The notes: generated by a model from the sequence alone, not told the origin. Positions 41,592 through 52,430 are shown, numbered from the stretch's first letter. The stretch: 64,000 bases of DNA from Butyrivibrio sp. XPD2002 (GCF_000423945.1 NZ_AUIY01000005.1:1-64000), one strand, 5' to 3'. Program-made: numbers and translations.

Positions 41592-44500
41592 TTATGTTGA
41601 CAGTTGTTCCTTTATACCATCCCAATTAAGTTCCTTCAGCATTCTCTGCAGCATTTCGAATTTTTCATTTTGCTCCTTACCGCAGTTATAGGCCGACATA
41701 TCATTCAAAACCATCTCAAAAGAATCATAATCCATCATGGCCGCAAATTCCTTTAGAGCATCGTAGGCTTCCCTGATGGTATCCTCATCACAGGATGGTC
41801 TGTCGTCTGTTTCAGCCTTAGCTGATAGTTGTGAGAGCTTTTCCGAAAATCCTCTGTAAAGAGTTAAAAGTGTTGGCGTATCATTTTTGATTTCATCAAG
41901 ATTTCCGCTTTTTCCTGCTTCTTCCATTTTAGCAGAAATATCAGATAATCTCGATGCTCCGATTACTCTTGCAGAGCTTTTTAGGGCATGAACCTTTATC
42001 GTATAAAGCTCATAATCACCCTCATTAAATGCCTTCTCAATCTCCTCTGCCTTTGTATCTATTGTGAAATAGAAGGTATTTAGTGCATCCATGAATTCCT
42101 TCTTGCCACCACAGTTCTGAAGTCCGGTTCGCACATCCAGATCGTCCACGGAGAAAAGCCATTCCATCTCTTCTGCACCATTACCATCATCCGCAGCCTC
42201 TTCAGGAACGTAATCATTTGGATCAGGAGCCTTTAACAGTTCCGGAGGAATATTATTCTTGAGTGTATCCTCAAGAGCCTTCATATTCACCGGCTTTTCC
42301 AGATATCCGTTAAAGCCTAAATCTGTATAAAAGGCTTCTCCGTTGTGAGCAGCATTCGCAGTCAGTGCAAATACAGGAAGCTCATATCCCTCTTCCCTGA
42401 TCCTCTTAAAGGTTTCTAAGCCGTCCATCTCGGGCATCATGTGATCCAAAAGCACCAGCTCATATTGCTCTTCTGCAAGCCTCTTAAGACACTCTTTTCC
42501 GCTGGTCGCAGTATCGATACATAGCTTTGTGGGCTTAAGAAGTCCCTTAAGAACCTGTAGGTTCATCTCATTATCATCGACCACAAGTATCTTCGCCTCA
42601 GGAGCTACAAATGCCGGCAGATAAACTGCGCTGTCACTATCTCCCGTTTCTGCTTCTGTAAATACTCCTATGGGTTCATCCTTACTGATCTTCTGCACCA
42701 GTGAGAAATAGAACTCAGAGCCTTCTCCATAGGTACTCTCGCATTTAAGCTCATTTCCCATAAGCTCTACAAACTGTCTTGAAATATTAAGTCCAAGTCC
42801 GGTTCCCTGAATTCCGCTGTTTTTCTTCTCATCAAGACGTTCAAACGGCGCAAACAGCTTTTCCATATCCTCAGGCTTTATTCCCATACCGGTATCAATT
42901 ACGCTGTAGTCTATGACGCAGGTATCGTTATCCTTTTTAACAAGCTTCATTATCAGCCTGAATGAGCCTTCCTGGGTGTACTTTACAGCGTTAGTAAGAA
43001 GGTTCATAAGTACCTGTTTTATCTTTCCGTCATCACCATATAAATAACGTGGGATCTCGGGATCTATCGACGTCTCAAAAAGAAGATCCTTTTCGTTACT
43101 TCTTACCCTGATCATTGCTACTATGGTTTTTAACAAGTCATCCAGATCATAATCTCTCTCCACAAGATTCATCTTTCCGGATTCAATTTTTGACATATCA
43201 AGAATGTCATTTACAATGGCAAGAAGAGTCTCGGAGGCCCTTTTTATGGTAGTTGTATATCCAACTACAGCCTTGGAATACTCGCGGATAGGAAGGGATC
43301 TGTCCTCTCTCAGGATCATCTCACCCATACCTATGATGGTATTTATAGGCGTTCTGATCTCGTGCGACATGTTGGCAACAAATCTTGACTTGGCACTGTT
43401 AGCCCTATCTGCCTCCTCTTTGGCTTCCCTGATAAGCTCATACTGTTTACTGATAACTGTGGACCTCAAAACCCACCATACAAACTGAGCCACCAGCAGT
43501 GCAACAATGATAGATAGTCCCATCCTCACCAAATTGCGCTCGAAGAAACGTGGATTTTTATATATACGATATTGCTGATCCCGCAGAACAGCATGGGTGT
43601 TCTTATCCAAAACCTGAATATGAAGTGTGTAATCACCGTAGGGCAGGTTCGTGTAGTTCAGTGGCGTAACCCCCTCCTGCTCCACTGTCATACCATCATC
43701 ATTTGCACCTTCCAGGTAGTACTTTATAAGAGGATTACTTAAACAATAATTCAGTATCGAAATTCTGATCTGCACACGCATTGTGCCGGCAGGAATTTCA
43801 TAAACCCCTTTTTCATTTATCGGAACAGCTGCATCATCAGCCATTATTTTATTTACGTCGATTAAATAATTATCATCAAAAGAATTATAGTTTTTTAGTG
43901 ATACCTGCCTCACGCCATCTGTACAGCACAATAGCAGCTCATCCTGATTGTAGAGAGCATTCCATGAATTAGAAGTAAGCGAAGTATTAAATCCGCTTGA
44001 ATAATCAAGAAGCGCTACATTATATTGCTCATTCTCTATCAGATCGTCTGCATTGACCAGATATAAGCCTGCACTTGAACTGATCCATGCAATATTGTCA
44101 TCTGTAATATGCACATCATAGCAATTGGTATACGGGAATCGATCCAGCTGTTTTATGGTCTTTCTGTCGTCATAGTACATAGAATTACTGGTCACATAGA
44201 TATAGCCATCTTTATAAGGAACGATGCGGAGTATAACCTGAGTGTGAAGCCCCTCTTTAGAACCTATGTGTCCTATAATTTTCCCGTCTTTAACAAGATA
44301 TATTCCGTCTCCATCAGAGCCTACAATCACAGTACCATCAGCGTCCTCAACCATTGTAAGGAGCTGCGGTGCATTCAATCCCTCTGCTTTACCAATAGTA
44401 GCAACTACTTTGTCGCCTTCTATAAAATTTAGTCCCTTATTACTTGCGGCAAGAACCTGACCATTAGACAGTTCCATACAAAATCTGAATCTGCCACCAA

Positions 44501-45923
44501 GAGCACCTGTAGCCTCAGTAAAGGAGATCGCATGTCCATCCGGTCCTACCTTCAAAAGACCATCCTTACCATAGGTACAAAGCCATATATTATTTTTGGA
44601 ATCCATCATCAGATGTCTGATTCTTATGCCATCAAAGTAACTGATATAATCATAATTACGCTGCTCATAGGTATTTGCATCAAGAATGGCCAGACCTGAA
44701 TCCATTCCTATATACATTTCCCCGTGATCAATAAGAATACAGTTTACAACTGCACTATCAAGTCCCGCCTTCACAAATACATTTAAGAAGGGATTCTTTG
44801 AAAACTCTATAATTCCCTGACTATTGGATACAAACCAGATATTTCCCTGATTATCTATGATGCAGCTGGTAAGAGAGCTGTCAAAGCCATTTCTCATAAG
44901 CTTGGTCAATTTACCCCTTGAATCAACATATCCAAGCCCATTTTCAGCACAGAAAAACCACCCGTTTCCATTAGGTTCCTGAATAAGCTTATTGAAAAAA
45001 ACAATACCCGGGGTCTCCACTTTACGCAGTATCTTAAACCTGCCATCCTTATATAAGCATTTTACAAGTATATTATCTGTTGTTCCGGCCACTATAGTAT
45101 CCGCGCCAGCACCAGCCACCTGTGTATAATATATTCCTGTATCATAATCCTTCTGTTCCAGAGTCAGCTTACCATCCTCTAAAAAGAACAGACTTCCACC
45201 ATTTGTGCATCCTGCCATGGTAGTCCCACCAACACATGTAAGCGATATAACCGACACCACGCTATCGTATTCTTCGAGTATTTTTGTGGTAAAATCCTCA
45301 TCGATGATAGTCATATAGGATACAGTTCCAATGTAAATATTTCCCTTTTCGTCCTCGCCAATTGCCCTTATGGAACCAGACCCTACTTCAGTCTCGTAGT
45401 CAAAATATTTAACTTCTTTTGTTGTTGAGTCATAGCAGAATAAACCTGTGTCGTTAGTACCTATCCAGAGTCTCCCCTTTGAGTCCACATAAAGTGTCAT
45501 TACATTACAAATTCTGGAATCTATATTTCCGGGTTCAAACAGGATTCCGTTATATCTATAAAGTCCGGAATATGTACCTATCCATATATATCCATCAGGA
45601 GTCTGGGCTACGTCATTTATTTCATTGGAAACCAGGCCATCGGTGGCATCATAGCGAACTGCCTCATATTCTGCGAGATAGTCTACTGTCTCGTCATCTT
45701 TCTTTTCATAGCTTCCTGCCTCTATATCATCTCTTATGGCCCTGTCAAATATCCTGTATTCAGGCTCTAAACCTTTTATTGCAGCCTTAGTATGAAGCCC
45801 GTAAAACGGCACAGTTAACGCAAAAAAAGCCGCAAGAAACAAGACCATCAGGCGTTTAACCTTCGCCTGCAGCTTTTCCTGCGACTTATAACGTCTCTTA
45901 ACTTCAGAGGCTTTCGTTAACAT
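41592..45923 (-). CDS. Reg_prop/Y_Y_Y hybrid histidine kinase with receiver and Hpt
   Basis: A 1,443-residue membrane sensor. A signal anchor at residues 22-42 is followed by a large outer beta-propeller region (residues about 65-710) with repeats such as [20 protein letters not shown] and [12 protein letters not shown], then a Y_Y_Y domain ([24 protein letters not shown]), a helix near 800-825, HisKA ([18 protein letters not shown], His near 855), HATPase ([17 protein letters not shown]), receiver ([28 protein letters not shown]) and Hpt ([15 protein letters not shown], His near 1310). In gut anaerobes this design often senses polysaccharide fragments, but here no AraC output or glycan-use genes are adjacent. 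GGAGG precedes the ATG. Confidence 0.92.
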   Translation of the reverse strand: MLTKASEVKRRYKSQEKLQAKVKRLMVLFLAAFFALTVPFYGLHTKAAIKGLEPEYRIFDRAIRDDIEAGSYEKKDDETVDYLAEYEAVRYDATDGLVSNEINDVAQTPDGYIWIGTYSGLYRYNGILFEPGNIDSRICNVMTLYVDSKGRLWIGTNDTGLFCYDSTTKEVKYFDYETEVGSGSIRAIGEDEKGNIYIGTVSYMTIIDEDFTTKILEEYDSVVSVISLTCVGGTTMAGCTNGGSLFFLEDGKLTLEQKDYDTGIYYTQVAGAGADTIVAGTTDNILVKCLYKDGRFKILRKVETPGIVFFNKLIQEPNGNGWFFCAENGLGYVDSRGKLTKLMRNGFDSSLTSCIIDNQGNIWFVSNSQGIIEFSKNPFLNVFVKAGLDSAVVNCILIDHGEMYIGMDSGLAILDANTYEQRNYDYISYFDGIRIRHLMMDSKNNIWLCTYGKDGLLKVGPDGHAISFTEATGALGGRFRFCMELSNGQVLAASNKGLNFIEGDKVVATIGKAEGLNAPQLLTMVEDADGTVIVGSDGDGIYLVKDGKIIGHIGSKEGLHTQVILRIVPYKDGYIYVTSNSMYYDDRKTIKQLDRFPYTNCYDVHITDDNIAWISSSAGLYLVNADDLIENEQYNVALLDYSSGFNTSLTSNSWNALYNQDELLLCCTDGVRQVSLKNYNSFDDNYLIDVNKIMADDAAVPINEKGVYEIPAGTMRVQIRISILNYCLSNPLIKYYLEGANDDGMTVEQEGVTPLNYTNLPYGDYTLHIQVLDKNTHAVLRDQQYRIYKNPRFFERNLVRMGLSIIVALLVAQFVWWVLRSTVISKQYELIREAKEEADRANSAKSRFVANMSHEIRTPINTIIGMGEMILREDRSLPIREYSKAVVGYTTTIKRASETLLAIVNDILDMSKIESGKMNLVERDYDLDDLLKTIVAMIRVRSNEKDLLFETSIDPEIPRYLYGDDGKIKQVLMNLLTNAVKYTQEGSFRLIMKLVKKDNDTCVIDYSVIDTGMGIKPEDMEKLFAPFERLDEKKNSGIQGTGLGLNISRQFVELMGNELKCESTYGEGSEFYFSLVQKISKDEPIGVFTEAETGDSDSAVYLPAFVAPEAKILVVDDNEMNLQVLKGLLKPTKLCIDTATSGKECLKRLAEEQYELVLLDHMMPEMDGLETFKRIREEGYELPVFALTANAAHNGEAFYTDLGFNGYLEKPVNMKALEDTLKNNIPPELLKAPDPNDYVPEEAADDGNGAEEMEWLFSVDDLDVRTGLQNCGGKKEFMDALNTFYFTIDTKAEEIEKAFNEGDYELYTIKVHALKSSARVIGASRLSDISAKMEEAGKSGNLDEIKNDTPTLLTLYRGFSEKLSQLSAKAETDDRPSCDEDTIREAYDALKEFAAMMDYDSFEMVLNDMSAYNCGKEQNEKFEMLQRMLKELNWDGIKEQLST

Positions 45924-46006
45924 AGCGGAATTACCTCCATATATTTATTCTATTACATATATGGAATATCAATTATTAAAAGACTCTATATTATATAAAC
46001 ATTTAA

Positions 46007-46049
46007 ATAAAAAAGACACAGTCCAAAGAAAATCTCTGAACTGTGCCTT
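46007..46049 (-). terminator. Terminator of the butyrate operon
   Basis: On the minus strand AAGGCACAGTTC pairs with GGACTGTGTCTT with two mismatches, followed by TTTTTATTT, just after etfA. Confidence 0.82.
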
Positions 46050-46070
46050 ATAAGCTTTTATATTAGTTGA

Positions 46071-47117
46071 TTACTTCTCAGCAAGAGCTGCCTCAAGCTT
46101 CTTTGTAAGTGCAGGAACGATCTTGTTAAGGTCGCCTACTACACCGTAATCAGCTACGTCGAAGATAGGAGCGTTCTCATCCTTGTTGATAGCGATGATG
46201 AGATCTGACTCTTCCATACCAGCAACGTGCTGGATAGCTCCGCTGATACCGATTGCGAAGTAAACCTTAGGACGAACTGTCTTACCAGTCTGACCTACCT
46301 GAAGATCCTTCGGCTTCCAGCCTGAATCTACAACTGCACGTGAGCAGGATACTGTTCCGTGAAGAACCTTAGCAAGGTCCTCAAGGATCTTGAAGTTCTC
46401 AGGGCTTCCAACACCACGGCCACCAGATACAAGGATCTTAGCTTCCTGGATATCCTCAACCTCTGAAACTGCCTTAACGATCTCAAGGATCTTTGTATAG
46501 CAAGCGTTCTCCTTGAAGCCAGGGTTGAACTCAACAACCTCAGCCTTAGCGCCCTTTACAGGAGCGATCTTCTGCATAACGCCAGGACGAACTGTTGCCA
46601 TCTGAGGACGGAAGTCAGGGCAAGCGATAGTAGCGATTGTGTTACCACCGAATGCAGGACGTGTCATAAGGAGCTGCTTATGCTTCTGCTCCTGACCCTC
46701 AACTGCGTTAAGCGGGAAATCACCGATATCAAGCTGTGTACAGTCAGCTGTAAGACCTGTGTGAACACGTGAAGATACGCGAGGACCAAGGTCACGGCCG
46801 ATTGCTGTAGCACCAACAAGAAGGATCTCCGGCTTGAACTCATCGATAACAGATGCAAGTGCATGTGTGTAAGGCTCTGTACGATAATCCTTAAGTTCAG
46901 GATCGTCAACAACGATTACACGATCTGCGCCATACTCTGCAAGAGTATCTACAAGATTGCCTACCTTGTCACCAAGAAGGACTGCTGTTACTTTCTTCTC
47001 ATCAAGATCTTTTGCAAGATCTTTTGCTTTGCCCAGAAGCTCCAATGCGATACCTGAGAGCTCATTGTCTACCTGCTGAGCAAATATAAATACACCCTTA
47101 TATTCTTCTAAAGACAT
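46071..47117 (-). CDS. etfA: Electron transfer flavoprotein alpha subunit
   Basis: A 348-residue EtfA. The N-terminal domain (YKGVFIFAQQVDNELSGIAL) and C-terminal FAD-binding domain (LVSGGRGVGSPENFKILEDL, SRAVVDSGWKPKDLQVGQTG, YFAIGISGAIQHVAGM, ADYGVVGDL) are complete. With EtfB it forms the partner of butyryl-CoA dehydrogenase; in Clostridia such Bcd/Etf complexes bifurcate electrons from NADH to crotonyl-CoA and ferredoxin. AAGGAG precedes the ATG. It is the last gene of the operon. Confidence 0.96.
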   Translation of the reverse strand: MSLEEYKGVFIFAQQVDNELSGIALELLGKAKDLAKDLDEKKVTAVLLGDKVGNLVDTLAEYGADRVIVVDDPELKDYRTEPYTHALASVIDEFKPEILLVGATAIGRDLGPRVSSRVHTGLTADCTQLDIGDFPLNAVEGQEQKHKQLLMTRPAFGGNTIATIACPDFRPQMATVRPGVMQKIAPVKGAKAEVVEFNPGFKENACYTKILEIVKAVSEVEDIQEAKILVSGGRGVGSPENFKILEDLAKVLHGTVSCSRAVVDSGWKPKDLQVGQTGKTVRPKVYFAIGISGAIQHVAGMEESDLIIAINKDENAPIFDVADYGVVGDLNKIVPALTKKLEAALAEK

Positions 47118-47160
47118 GTTTTGTTCTCCTTTATACTATATTGCTGCTTACGCAGGTTCA

Positions 47161-47952
47161 TTAGATGACATGCTTCTCTTCAAGCTTACCAAAGAGATAA
47201 TCTACTGCTTCGTCAGCTGAATCAGCAACGATCTTCTCACCAGCGCCCTTCTTAACCTTATCAGAAGCCTTAGCGATCTGAGTAGGTGATCCCTTAAGAC
47301 CAAGGTTAGAATCCTCAACATCCTTAAGGTCTGCTCTGCCCCAAACGGTTACTTCCTTCTCGAATGCATCGAAGATTCCGCCGGGTGTCATGTATCTGGG
47401 CTCGCCGAGCTCTGCAAGAGCTGTGATAAGGCAAGGCATCTTAGCCTCTACCATGTGATAACGATCCTCGAACTGACGCTTAACAACAACAGTCTTAGCC
47501 TTCTCGTCAACCTTGATCTCTTCAGCGTAAGAGATTACAGGAAGACCAAGGTGCTCAGAAATCTGAGGACCAACCTGAGCTGTATCACCATCGATAGCCT
47601 GACGGCCTGTGATTACGAGATCATACTCAAGGTTTCTGAGTGCGCCTGCGATTGTTGAAGATGTTGCCCATGTGTCAGCACCACCAAGTACACGGTCTGT
47701 AACAAGAACTGCCTTGTCAGCACCCATTGCCATAGCCTCACGAAGAACTGCCTCAGCCTTGGGAAGACCCATGGTTACAACAGTAACTTCTGCGCCGTAT
47801 TCATCTTTAAGACGAAGAGCTGCCTCAAGACCTGCCTTGTCATCAGGGTTCATGATTGCAAGCATTGCTCCTCTGTCGAGTGTTCCATCGGGTTTAAACT
47901 TAACCCCGCCCTTTGTATCGGGCACCTGCTTTATGCAAACTACAACTTTCAT
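47161..47952 (-). CDS. etfB: Electron transfer flavoprotein beta subunit
   Basis: A 263-residue EtfB starting MKVVVCIKQVPDTKG, chosen because AAGGAG lies 8 bases upstream. Conserved segments: INPDD-like IMNPDDKAGLEAAL, TVVTMGLPKAEAVLREA, ADKAVLVTDR, LVITGRQAIDGDTAQVGPQ and ITALAELGEPRYM. EtfB holds the bifurcating flavin or nucleotide site in Bcd/Etf complexes. It lies 43 bases upstream of etfA and downstream of bcd. Confidence 0.96.
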   Translation of the reverse strand: MKVVVCIKQVPDTKGGVKFKPDGTLDRGAMLAIMNPDDKAGLEAALRLKDEYGAEVTVVTMGLPKAEAVLREAMAMGADKAVLVTDRVLGGADTWATSSTIAGALRNLEYDLVITGRQAIDGDTAQVGPQISEHLGLPVISYAEEIKVDEKAKTVVVKRQFEDRYHMVEAKMPCLITALAELGEPRYMTPGGIFDAFEKEVTVWGRADLKDVEDSNLGLKGSPTQIAKASDKVKKGAGEKIVADSADEAVDYLFGKLEEKHVI

Positions 47953-47984
47953 TTTTATTCTCCTTTTTATTCTGTTATTCACAA

Positions 47985-48067
47985 GGAAGTTCGGCTCTCG
48001 TGCTTTGCACTCGACCGAACGAAGTAACTCACTAGATTCGATAAAACCTCATCAAGTGATTTACTTC
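47985..48067 (-). ncRNA. Structured spacer between bcd and etfB (element C)
   Basis: Stem 1: GTTCGG (47989-47994) with CCGAAC (48015-48020), plus TCG/CGA inside. Stem 2: GAAGTA (48021-48026) with TACTTC (48062-48067) and CACT with AGTG inside; its mRNA 5' arm overlaps the bcd stop codon. The same architecture recurs at 49253-49330 with compensatory changes. It could protect or process the operon RNA. Confidence 0.6.
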
Positions 48068-49221
48068 AATAAAGCACCGGAAATAACCATTCTCTGAACT
48101 TCAGATGTACCCTCGTAGATCTCTGTGATCTTAGCATCACGCATCATACGCTCTACTTCGTACTCTCTGATGTAGCCGTAACCACCGTGAAGCTGTACAG
48201 CCTTTGTAGTTACATCCATAGCTACCTCTGCAGCGAAAAGCTTAGCCTTAGCAGCTTCGATTCCGTAGTAATCCTTAGTCTTCTTTGCATCAGCTGCCTG
48301 ATATACAAGAAGTCTGGCTGCCTCACACTGTGTAGCCATGTTAGCAAGCTGGAACTGTGTATTCTGGAAAGCACCGATTGCTCTACCGAACTGCTTTCTC
48401 TCCTTAACGTACTCAACTGTACGATCAAGAGCACCCTCAGCGATACCAAGAGCCTGAGCAGCGATACCGATACGTCCACCATCAAGTGTGTGCATAGCGA
48501 TTGCGAAGCCCTTACCTCTTACACCAAGAAGGTTCTCTGCAGGAATATGGCAATCCTGGAAAATGAGCTCGTATGTGGATGATCCACGGATACCCATCTT
48601 GTTTTCCTTTGTACCGAAGGTGAAGCCAGGTGTATCCTTCTCAACAATGAATGCTGAGAACTTCTTCTGCTTTCTGCCCTTCTTATCTTCTACTACATCT
48701 GTGTAAGCAAAGATGATGTAAACATCAGCTTCCTTACCGTTTGTGATGAAGCACTTGGAACCATCAAGGATCCACTCTTTACCATCCTCTGAAAGAACAG
48801 CCTTTGTCTGAACGCCCTGAGCGTCTGTACCAGCCATGGGCTCTGTAAGACCGAAAGCACCGAGCTTCTCACCCTTTGCAAGGGGAACAAGGTACTTCTG
48901 CTTCTGCTCTTCTGTACCGTATGTCAAGATAGGATCGCAGCAAAGTGATGTGTGAGCAGATACGATAACTGCTGTTGTACCACAAACCTTTGCAAGCTCC
49001 TCTACGCACATAACGTATGTAAGGGGATCACATCCCTGTCCGCCATATTCCTTCGGAATCGGAATACCCATGAAACCGTACTTCTGCATTAACTTAACAG
49101 TCTCTGTAGGGAACTTCTCTGTCTCATCCACATCAATTGCGTGCGGCTTTACTTCTTTTTCTGCGAACTCTTTGAAAAGAGATCTCGCCATTTCATGTTG
49201 CTGATCTAACTGAAAATCCAT
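48061..49221 (-). CDS. bcd: Butyryl-CoA dehydrogenase
   Basis: A 386-residue acyl-CoA dehydrogenase reducing crotonyl-CoA to butyryl-CoA. Flavin and substrate motifs: GAFGLTEPMAGTDAQGVQT, WILDGSKCFITNGKEADVY, AQALGIAEGALDRTVEYVKE, QLHGGYGYIREYEVERMMRD and the catalytic Glu in TEIYEGTSEVQR. Position next to etfBA and the hbd-crt-thl genes makes the butyrate role firm. AGGAGG lies 7 bases before the ATG. Confidence 0.96.
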   Translation of the reverse strand: MDFQLDQQHEMARSLFKEFAEKEVKPHAIDVDETEKFPTETVKLMQKYGFMGIPIPKEYGGQGCDPLTYVMCVEELAKVCGTTAVIVSAHTSLCCDPILTYGTEEQKQKYLVPLAKGEKLGAFGLTEPMAGTDAQGVQTKAVLSEDGKEWILDGSKCFITNGKEADVYIIFAYTDVVEDKKGRKQKKFSAFIVEKDTPGFTFGTKENKMGIRGSSTYELIFQDCHIPAENLLGVRGKGFAIAMHTLDGGRIGIAAQALGIAEGALDRTVEYVKERKQFGRAIGAFQNTQFQLANMATQCEAARLLVYQAADAKKTKDYYGIEAAKAKLFAAEVAMDVTTKAVQLHGGYGYIREYEVERMMRDAKITEIYEGTSEVQRMVISGALLK

Positions 49222-49252
49222 GAAAAAATCCTCCTGTGAAATAATTGTTTAA

Positions 49253-49330
49253 GGAAGTTCGACTCTCGCTTCGCTCGATCGAACAAAGTAGTACACTAGG
49301 CGCCAAAGGACGGCGCCAAGTGATTACTTT
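49253..49330 (-). ncRNA. Structured spacer between hbd and bcd (element D)
   Basis: Stem 1: GTTCGA (49257-49262) with TCGAAC (49279-49284) plus TCG/CGA around a CTTCGCT loop. Stem 2: AAAGTA (49285-49290) with TACTTT (49325-49330), CACT/AGTG and GGCGCC/GGCGCC. It starts directly at the hbd stop codon on the mRNA. Homologous to element C. Confidence 0.6.
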
Positions 49331-50205
49331 TATTTTCTATCTGTAGGCACCTTGCCACCATCGCTGTAATCGTAGAAACCGATACCAGTCTTAACACCAA
49401 GCTTCTTACCACGAACCATCTTACGAAGAAGAGGGCAAGCACGATACTTGGAATCACCTGTCTCCTTGTAGAGAACGTCCATGATTGCAAGAACGATATC
49501 AAGTCCGATGTAGTCACCGAGTTCAAGGGGTCCCATAGGATGGTTGCAGCCAAGCTTCATAGCTGTGTCTACGCCCTGGATATCTGAAACACCTTCTGAA
49601 TATACGAAGATACCTTCATTGATCATAGGAACAAGGATACGGTTTACTACGAAACCAGCTGCCTCGTTAACCTGTACGGGAGTCTTTCCAAGATCCTCAG
49701 AGATCTTCTTGATCTTCTCAACGTCAGCCTCAGGTGTGTTTGCACCCTGGATAACCTCAACCAGCTTCATAACAGGAGCGGGATTGAAGAAGTGCATACC
49801 GATAACCGGCTTAGGAAGTCCTGCACCGATCTCTGTGATTGAAAGAGATGATGTGTTAGATGCGAAAATGCAATCAGGATTCTTTACGATGTTCTCCTCA
49901 AGCTCCTTGAAGAGGTTCTTCTTAATATCCATAACCTCAAGAGCTGCCTCTACTACGAGATCAGCATCTGTGCAGATGTCGTTAAGACCTGTCTGGATCT
50001 TGCCGATGATAGCATCAGCCTTAGCCTGATCGATCTTTCCCTTTGATACCATCTTGTCGATGCTCTTCTTGATCTTAGCAAAGCCGCCCTCAGCGAACTC
50101 TGTCTTAATGTCACAAAGATAAACCTTATCTACTGTGTCTGCCTGTGCAAATGTCTGAGCGATGCCTGCGCCCATTGTACCTGCGCCAATAACTGCTACC
50201 TTCAT
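49330..50205 (-). CDS. hbd: 3-hydroxybutyryl-CoA dehydrogenase
   Basis: A 291-residue enzyme reducing acetoacetyl-CoA to 3-hydroxybutyryl-CoA with NAD(P)H. I chose the ATG at 50205, 6 bases after TAGGAGG; the upstream extension has no site. Rossmann motif [18 protein letters not shown], then [29 protein letters not shown] (catalytic His), [18 protein letters not shown] and [18 protein letters not shown]. Third gene of the operon. Confidence 0.96.
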   Translation of the reverse strand: MKVAVIGAGTMGAGIAQTFAQADTVDKVYLCDIKTEFAEGGFAKIKKSIDKMVSKGKIDQAKADAIIGKIQTGLNDICTDADLVVEAALEVMDIKKNLFKELEENIVKNPDCIFASNTSSLSITEIGAGLPKPVIGMHFFNPAPVMKLVEVIQGANTPEADVEKIKKISEDLGKTPVQVNEAAGFVVNRILVPMINEGIFVYSEGVSDIQGVDTAMKLGCNHPMGPLELGDYIGLDIVLAIMDVLYKETGDSKYRACPLLRKMVRGKKLGVKTGIGFYDYSDGGKVPTDRK

Positions 50206-50388
50206 TTTAATTCCTCCTAATGAATAATTTACATAATCAATGATCACCGCATGACTACGCTTCGCTTTCATCATGCTATTTTCATTCGGAATCCGCACTA
50301 TCGTGCTTCTTCCTCATAAAAATGCCGGTCTTCAAGGTCTCAAAGTGCATTTTGCAAGCAAAGCACTTTTCGACTTTGAACCCCTTGA
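50206..50388 (-). other. Structured 183-base spacer between crt and hbd
   Basis: No gene. Holds GCATGA/TCATGC (50249-50254 with 50271-50276) around a CGCTTCGCT segment and AAAGTGC/GCACTTT (50342-50348 with 50363-50369) nested within TCAAGG/CCTTGA-type pairing. No U-run, so RNA processing or stability hairpins are more likely than a terminator. Confidence 0.45.
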
Positions 50389-51183
50389 TCACGCATTTTT
50401 AAAATCAACAACCTTAACCTTCTTCGGATCGTCTTTCTTGCGAAGGAAATTAGCCATACCTTCACGCTGATCCTCTGTCTCGAAGCAATCACCGAAAAGT
50501 TTCTCCTCAAGCTCGATAGCCTTATCGATATCAAGCTGAAGTCCGTCGTTGATAGCCTTCTTGCAAGCACGAACTGCGATAGGAGCCTGTGCTGCAATTG
50601 TGCCCGCCATCTTCTCAGCTGCAGGAAGGAGTTCTTCCTGTGTATATACTGCATTTACAAGACCGATTCTGTAAGCCTCGTCAGCCTTGATATTGCGAGC
50701 TGTATAGATAAGCTGCTTAGCCATGCCTGCACCGATGAGACGAGCAAGTCTCTGTGTGCCGCCGAATCCGGGAGTAATTCCAAGACCAACCTCGGGCTGA
50801 CCAAACATAGCGTTGTCTGAGCAGATACGAATATCACAGCTCATTGAAATCTCGCAGCCGCCACCAAGAGCAAAGCCGTTAACTGCTGCGATTGTAGGAA
50901 TCGGGAATGTCTCCAGCTTTCTGAATACATCATTTCCCTTCTTACCAAATGCTTCACCTTCTGCCTTTGTAAGTGTGCTCATCTCTCCGATATCAGCACC
51001 TGCTACAAATGACTTCTCGCCTGCACCTGTAAGAACAAGAGCTCTTACTGTGTTCACATCAATGCTGTCAAGAGCAGCGTTAAGGTCATCAAGAACCTGG
51101 CTGTTAAGAGCATTGAGTGCCTCAGGACGGTTGATTGTAAGGACTGCAATCTTATCCTTAACTTCAACATTTACAAATCCCAT
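50389..51183 (-). CDS. crt: Enoyl-CoA hydratase (crotonase)
   Basis: A 264-residue crotonase dehydrating 3-hydroxybutyryl-CoA to crotonyl-CoA. The oxyanion-hole and catalytic segments are present: AGADIGEMSTLT, ALGGGCEISMSCDIRI (Glu) and FGQPEVGLGITPGFGGTQRL (Glu). AAAGGAGG lies 8 bases before the ATG. Separated from thl by a terminator-like hairpin. Confidence 0.95.
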   Translation of the reverse strand: MGFVNVEVKDKIAVLTINRPEALNALNSQVLDDLNAALDSIDVNTVRALVLTGAGEKSFVAGADIGEMSTLTKAEGEAFGKKGNDVFRKLETFPIPTIAAVNGFALGGGCEISMSCDIRICSDNAMFGQPEVGLGITPGFGGTQRLARLIGAGMAKQLIYTARNIKADEAYRIGLVNAVYTQEELLPAAEKMAGTIAAQAPIAVRACKKAINDGLQLDIDKAIELEEKLFGDCFETEDQREGMANFLRKKDDPKKVKVVDFKNA

Positions 51184-51211
51184 TTTCTTTGCCTCCTTTA
51201 ATATCTTGCTT

Positions 51212-51240
51212 AAAAAAGGAAACGGACAAGTCCGTTTCCC
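51212..51240 (-). terminator. Intra-operon terminator between thl and crt
   Basis: GGAAACGGA pairs perfectly with TCCGTTTCC around a 4-base loop and is followed on the minus strand by TTTTTT. It would reduce readthrough from thl into crt, giving more thiolase than downstream enzymes unless a second promoter exists. Confidence 0.75.
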
Positions 51241-51254
51241 TTTTGCATTTAGTT

Positions 51255-52430
51255 TTAGCGCTCAACGATAGTTGCACAACCCATGCCACCACCGATGCAA
51301 AGAGTAGCAAGACCACGCTTCTTGTCAGATCTCTGCATCTCGTGAAGAAGAGTAACAAGAATACGGCATCCTGAAGCTCCTACAGGGTGACCAAGTGCAA
51401 TAGCACCACCGTTAACATTAAGTTTTGAAAGATCGAATCCAAGATCCTTACCTACTGCTACAGACTGAGCTGCGAAAGCTTCGTTTGCTTCGTAGATATC
51501 GATATCTTCGATCTTAAGACCTGTGCGATCAAGAACCTTCTTTGTTGCAGCAACAGGGCCAACACCCATGATAGAAGGATCAACACCGCCAAGAGCACCA
51601 CATACCCATGTAGCCATAGGTGTGATACCAAGTTCCTTAGCCTTCTCTTCGCTCATAACAACGATAGCTGCTGCACCGTCGTTGATACCTGAAGCGTTAC
51701 CAGCTGTTGTTACGCCATCAGCGTTGATAGGACGAAGCTTTGCAAGACCTTCCATTGTAGAACCTGCACGAGGGCCTTCGTCTGTATCGAACATAACTGT
51801 TTCCTTCTTAACCTTTACAGGAACAGGAACGATCTCGTCCTTGAACTTGCCTGCCTTCTGTGCAGCTTCGCACTTCTGCTGGCTGTTAAGTGCAAACTCA
51901 TCAAGCTCTTCTCTTGTAAGCTTCCACTGCTCTGCTACGTTATCAGCAGTCTTGATCATGTGGTAATCGTTGAATGCATCCCAAAGAGCATCGTTTACCA
52001 TACAATCCTTTAATACACCATTATTCATACGATAACCGAAACGAGCCTTATCAAGTGCGAAAGGAGCCATAGACATGTTCTCCATACCACCTGCAACTAC
52101 GATATCTGCGCTGCCTGAAATAATCTTCTCTGCAGCCATGTTCACGCAGTTAAGACCTGAACCGCAAACAACATTGATAGTAACTGCGGGTACCTCAACA
52201 GGAAGACCTGCCTTGATTGAAGCCTGACGTGCTACGTTCTGACCAAGACCTGCCTGGATAACGCAACCCATAAGAACCTCGTCTACCTGCTCAGGCTTAA
52301 CGCCTGCTCTGTTAAGTGCTTCCTTGATTACGATTGAACCAAGTTCTGCTGCCGGTGTGTTTGAAAGGGCTCCACCCATCTTACCGATTGCTGTTCTGCA
52401 AGCGCCTGCCAATACTACCTTTTGTGCCAT
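51255..52430 (-). CDS. thl: Acetyl-CoA C-acetyltransferase (thiolase)
   Basis: A 391-residue biosynthetic thiolase condensing two acetyl-CoA into acetoacetyl-CoA, the first step of butyrate synthesis. Catalytic Cys in [18 protein letters not shown], then [32 protein letters not shown], the His in [17 protein letters not shown] and the Cys in [19 protein letters not shown] precedes the ATG by 8 bases. First gene of the operon, with a promoter about 85 bases upstream. Confidence 0.97.
   Translation of the reverse strand: MAQKVVLAGACRTAIGKMGGALSNTPAAELGSIVIKEALNRAGVKPEQVDEVLMGCVIQAGLGQNVARQASIKAGLPVEVPAVTINVVCGSGLNCVNMAAEKIISGSADIVVAGGMENMSMAPFALDKARFGYRMNNGVLKDCMVNDALWDAFNDYHMIKTADNVAEQWKLTREELDEFALNSQQKCEAAQKAGKFKDEIVPVPVKVKKETVMFDTDEGPRAGSTMEGLAKLRPINADGVTTAGNASGINDGAAAIVVMSEEKAKELGITPMATWVCGALGGVDPSIMGVGPVAATKKVLDRTGLKIEDIDIYEANEAFAAQSVAVGKDLGFDLSKLNVNGGAIALGHPVGASGCRILVTLLHEMQRSDKKRGLATLCIGGGMGCATIVER

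Noticed and set aside
31858-45923. A polysaccharide-utilisation locus, suggested by the Reg_prop/Y_Y_Y hybrid kinase.
   Set aside because: No SusC/D, glycan transporter or glycoside hydrolase is adjacent, and the kinase lacks the AraC output typical of such loci.
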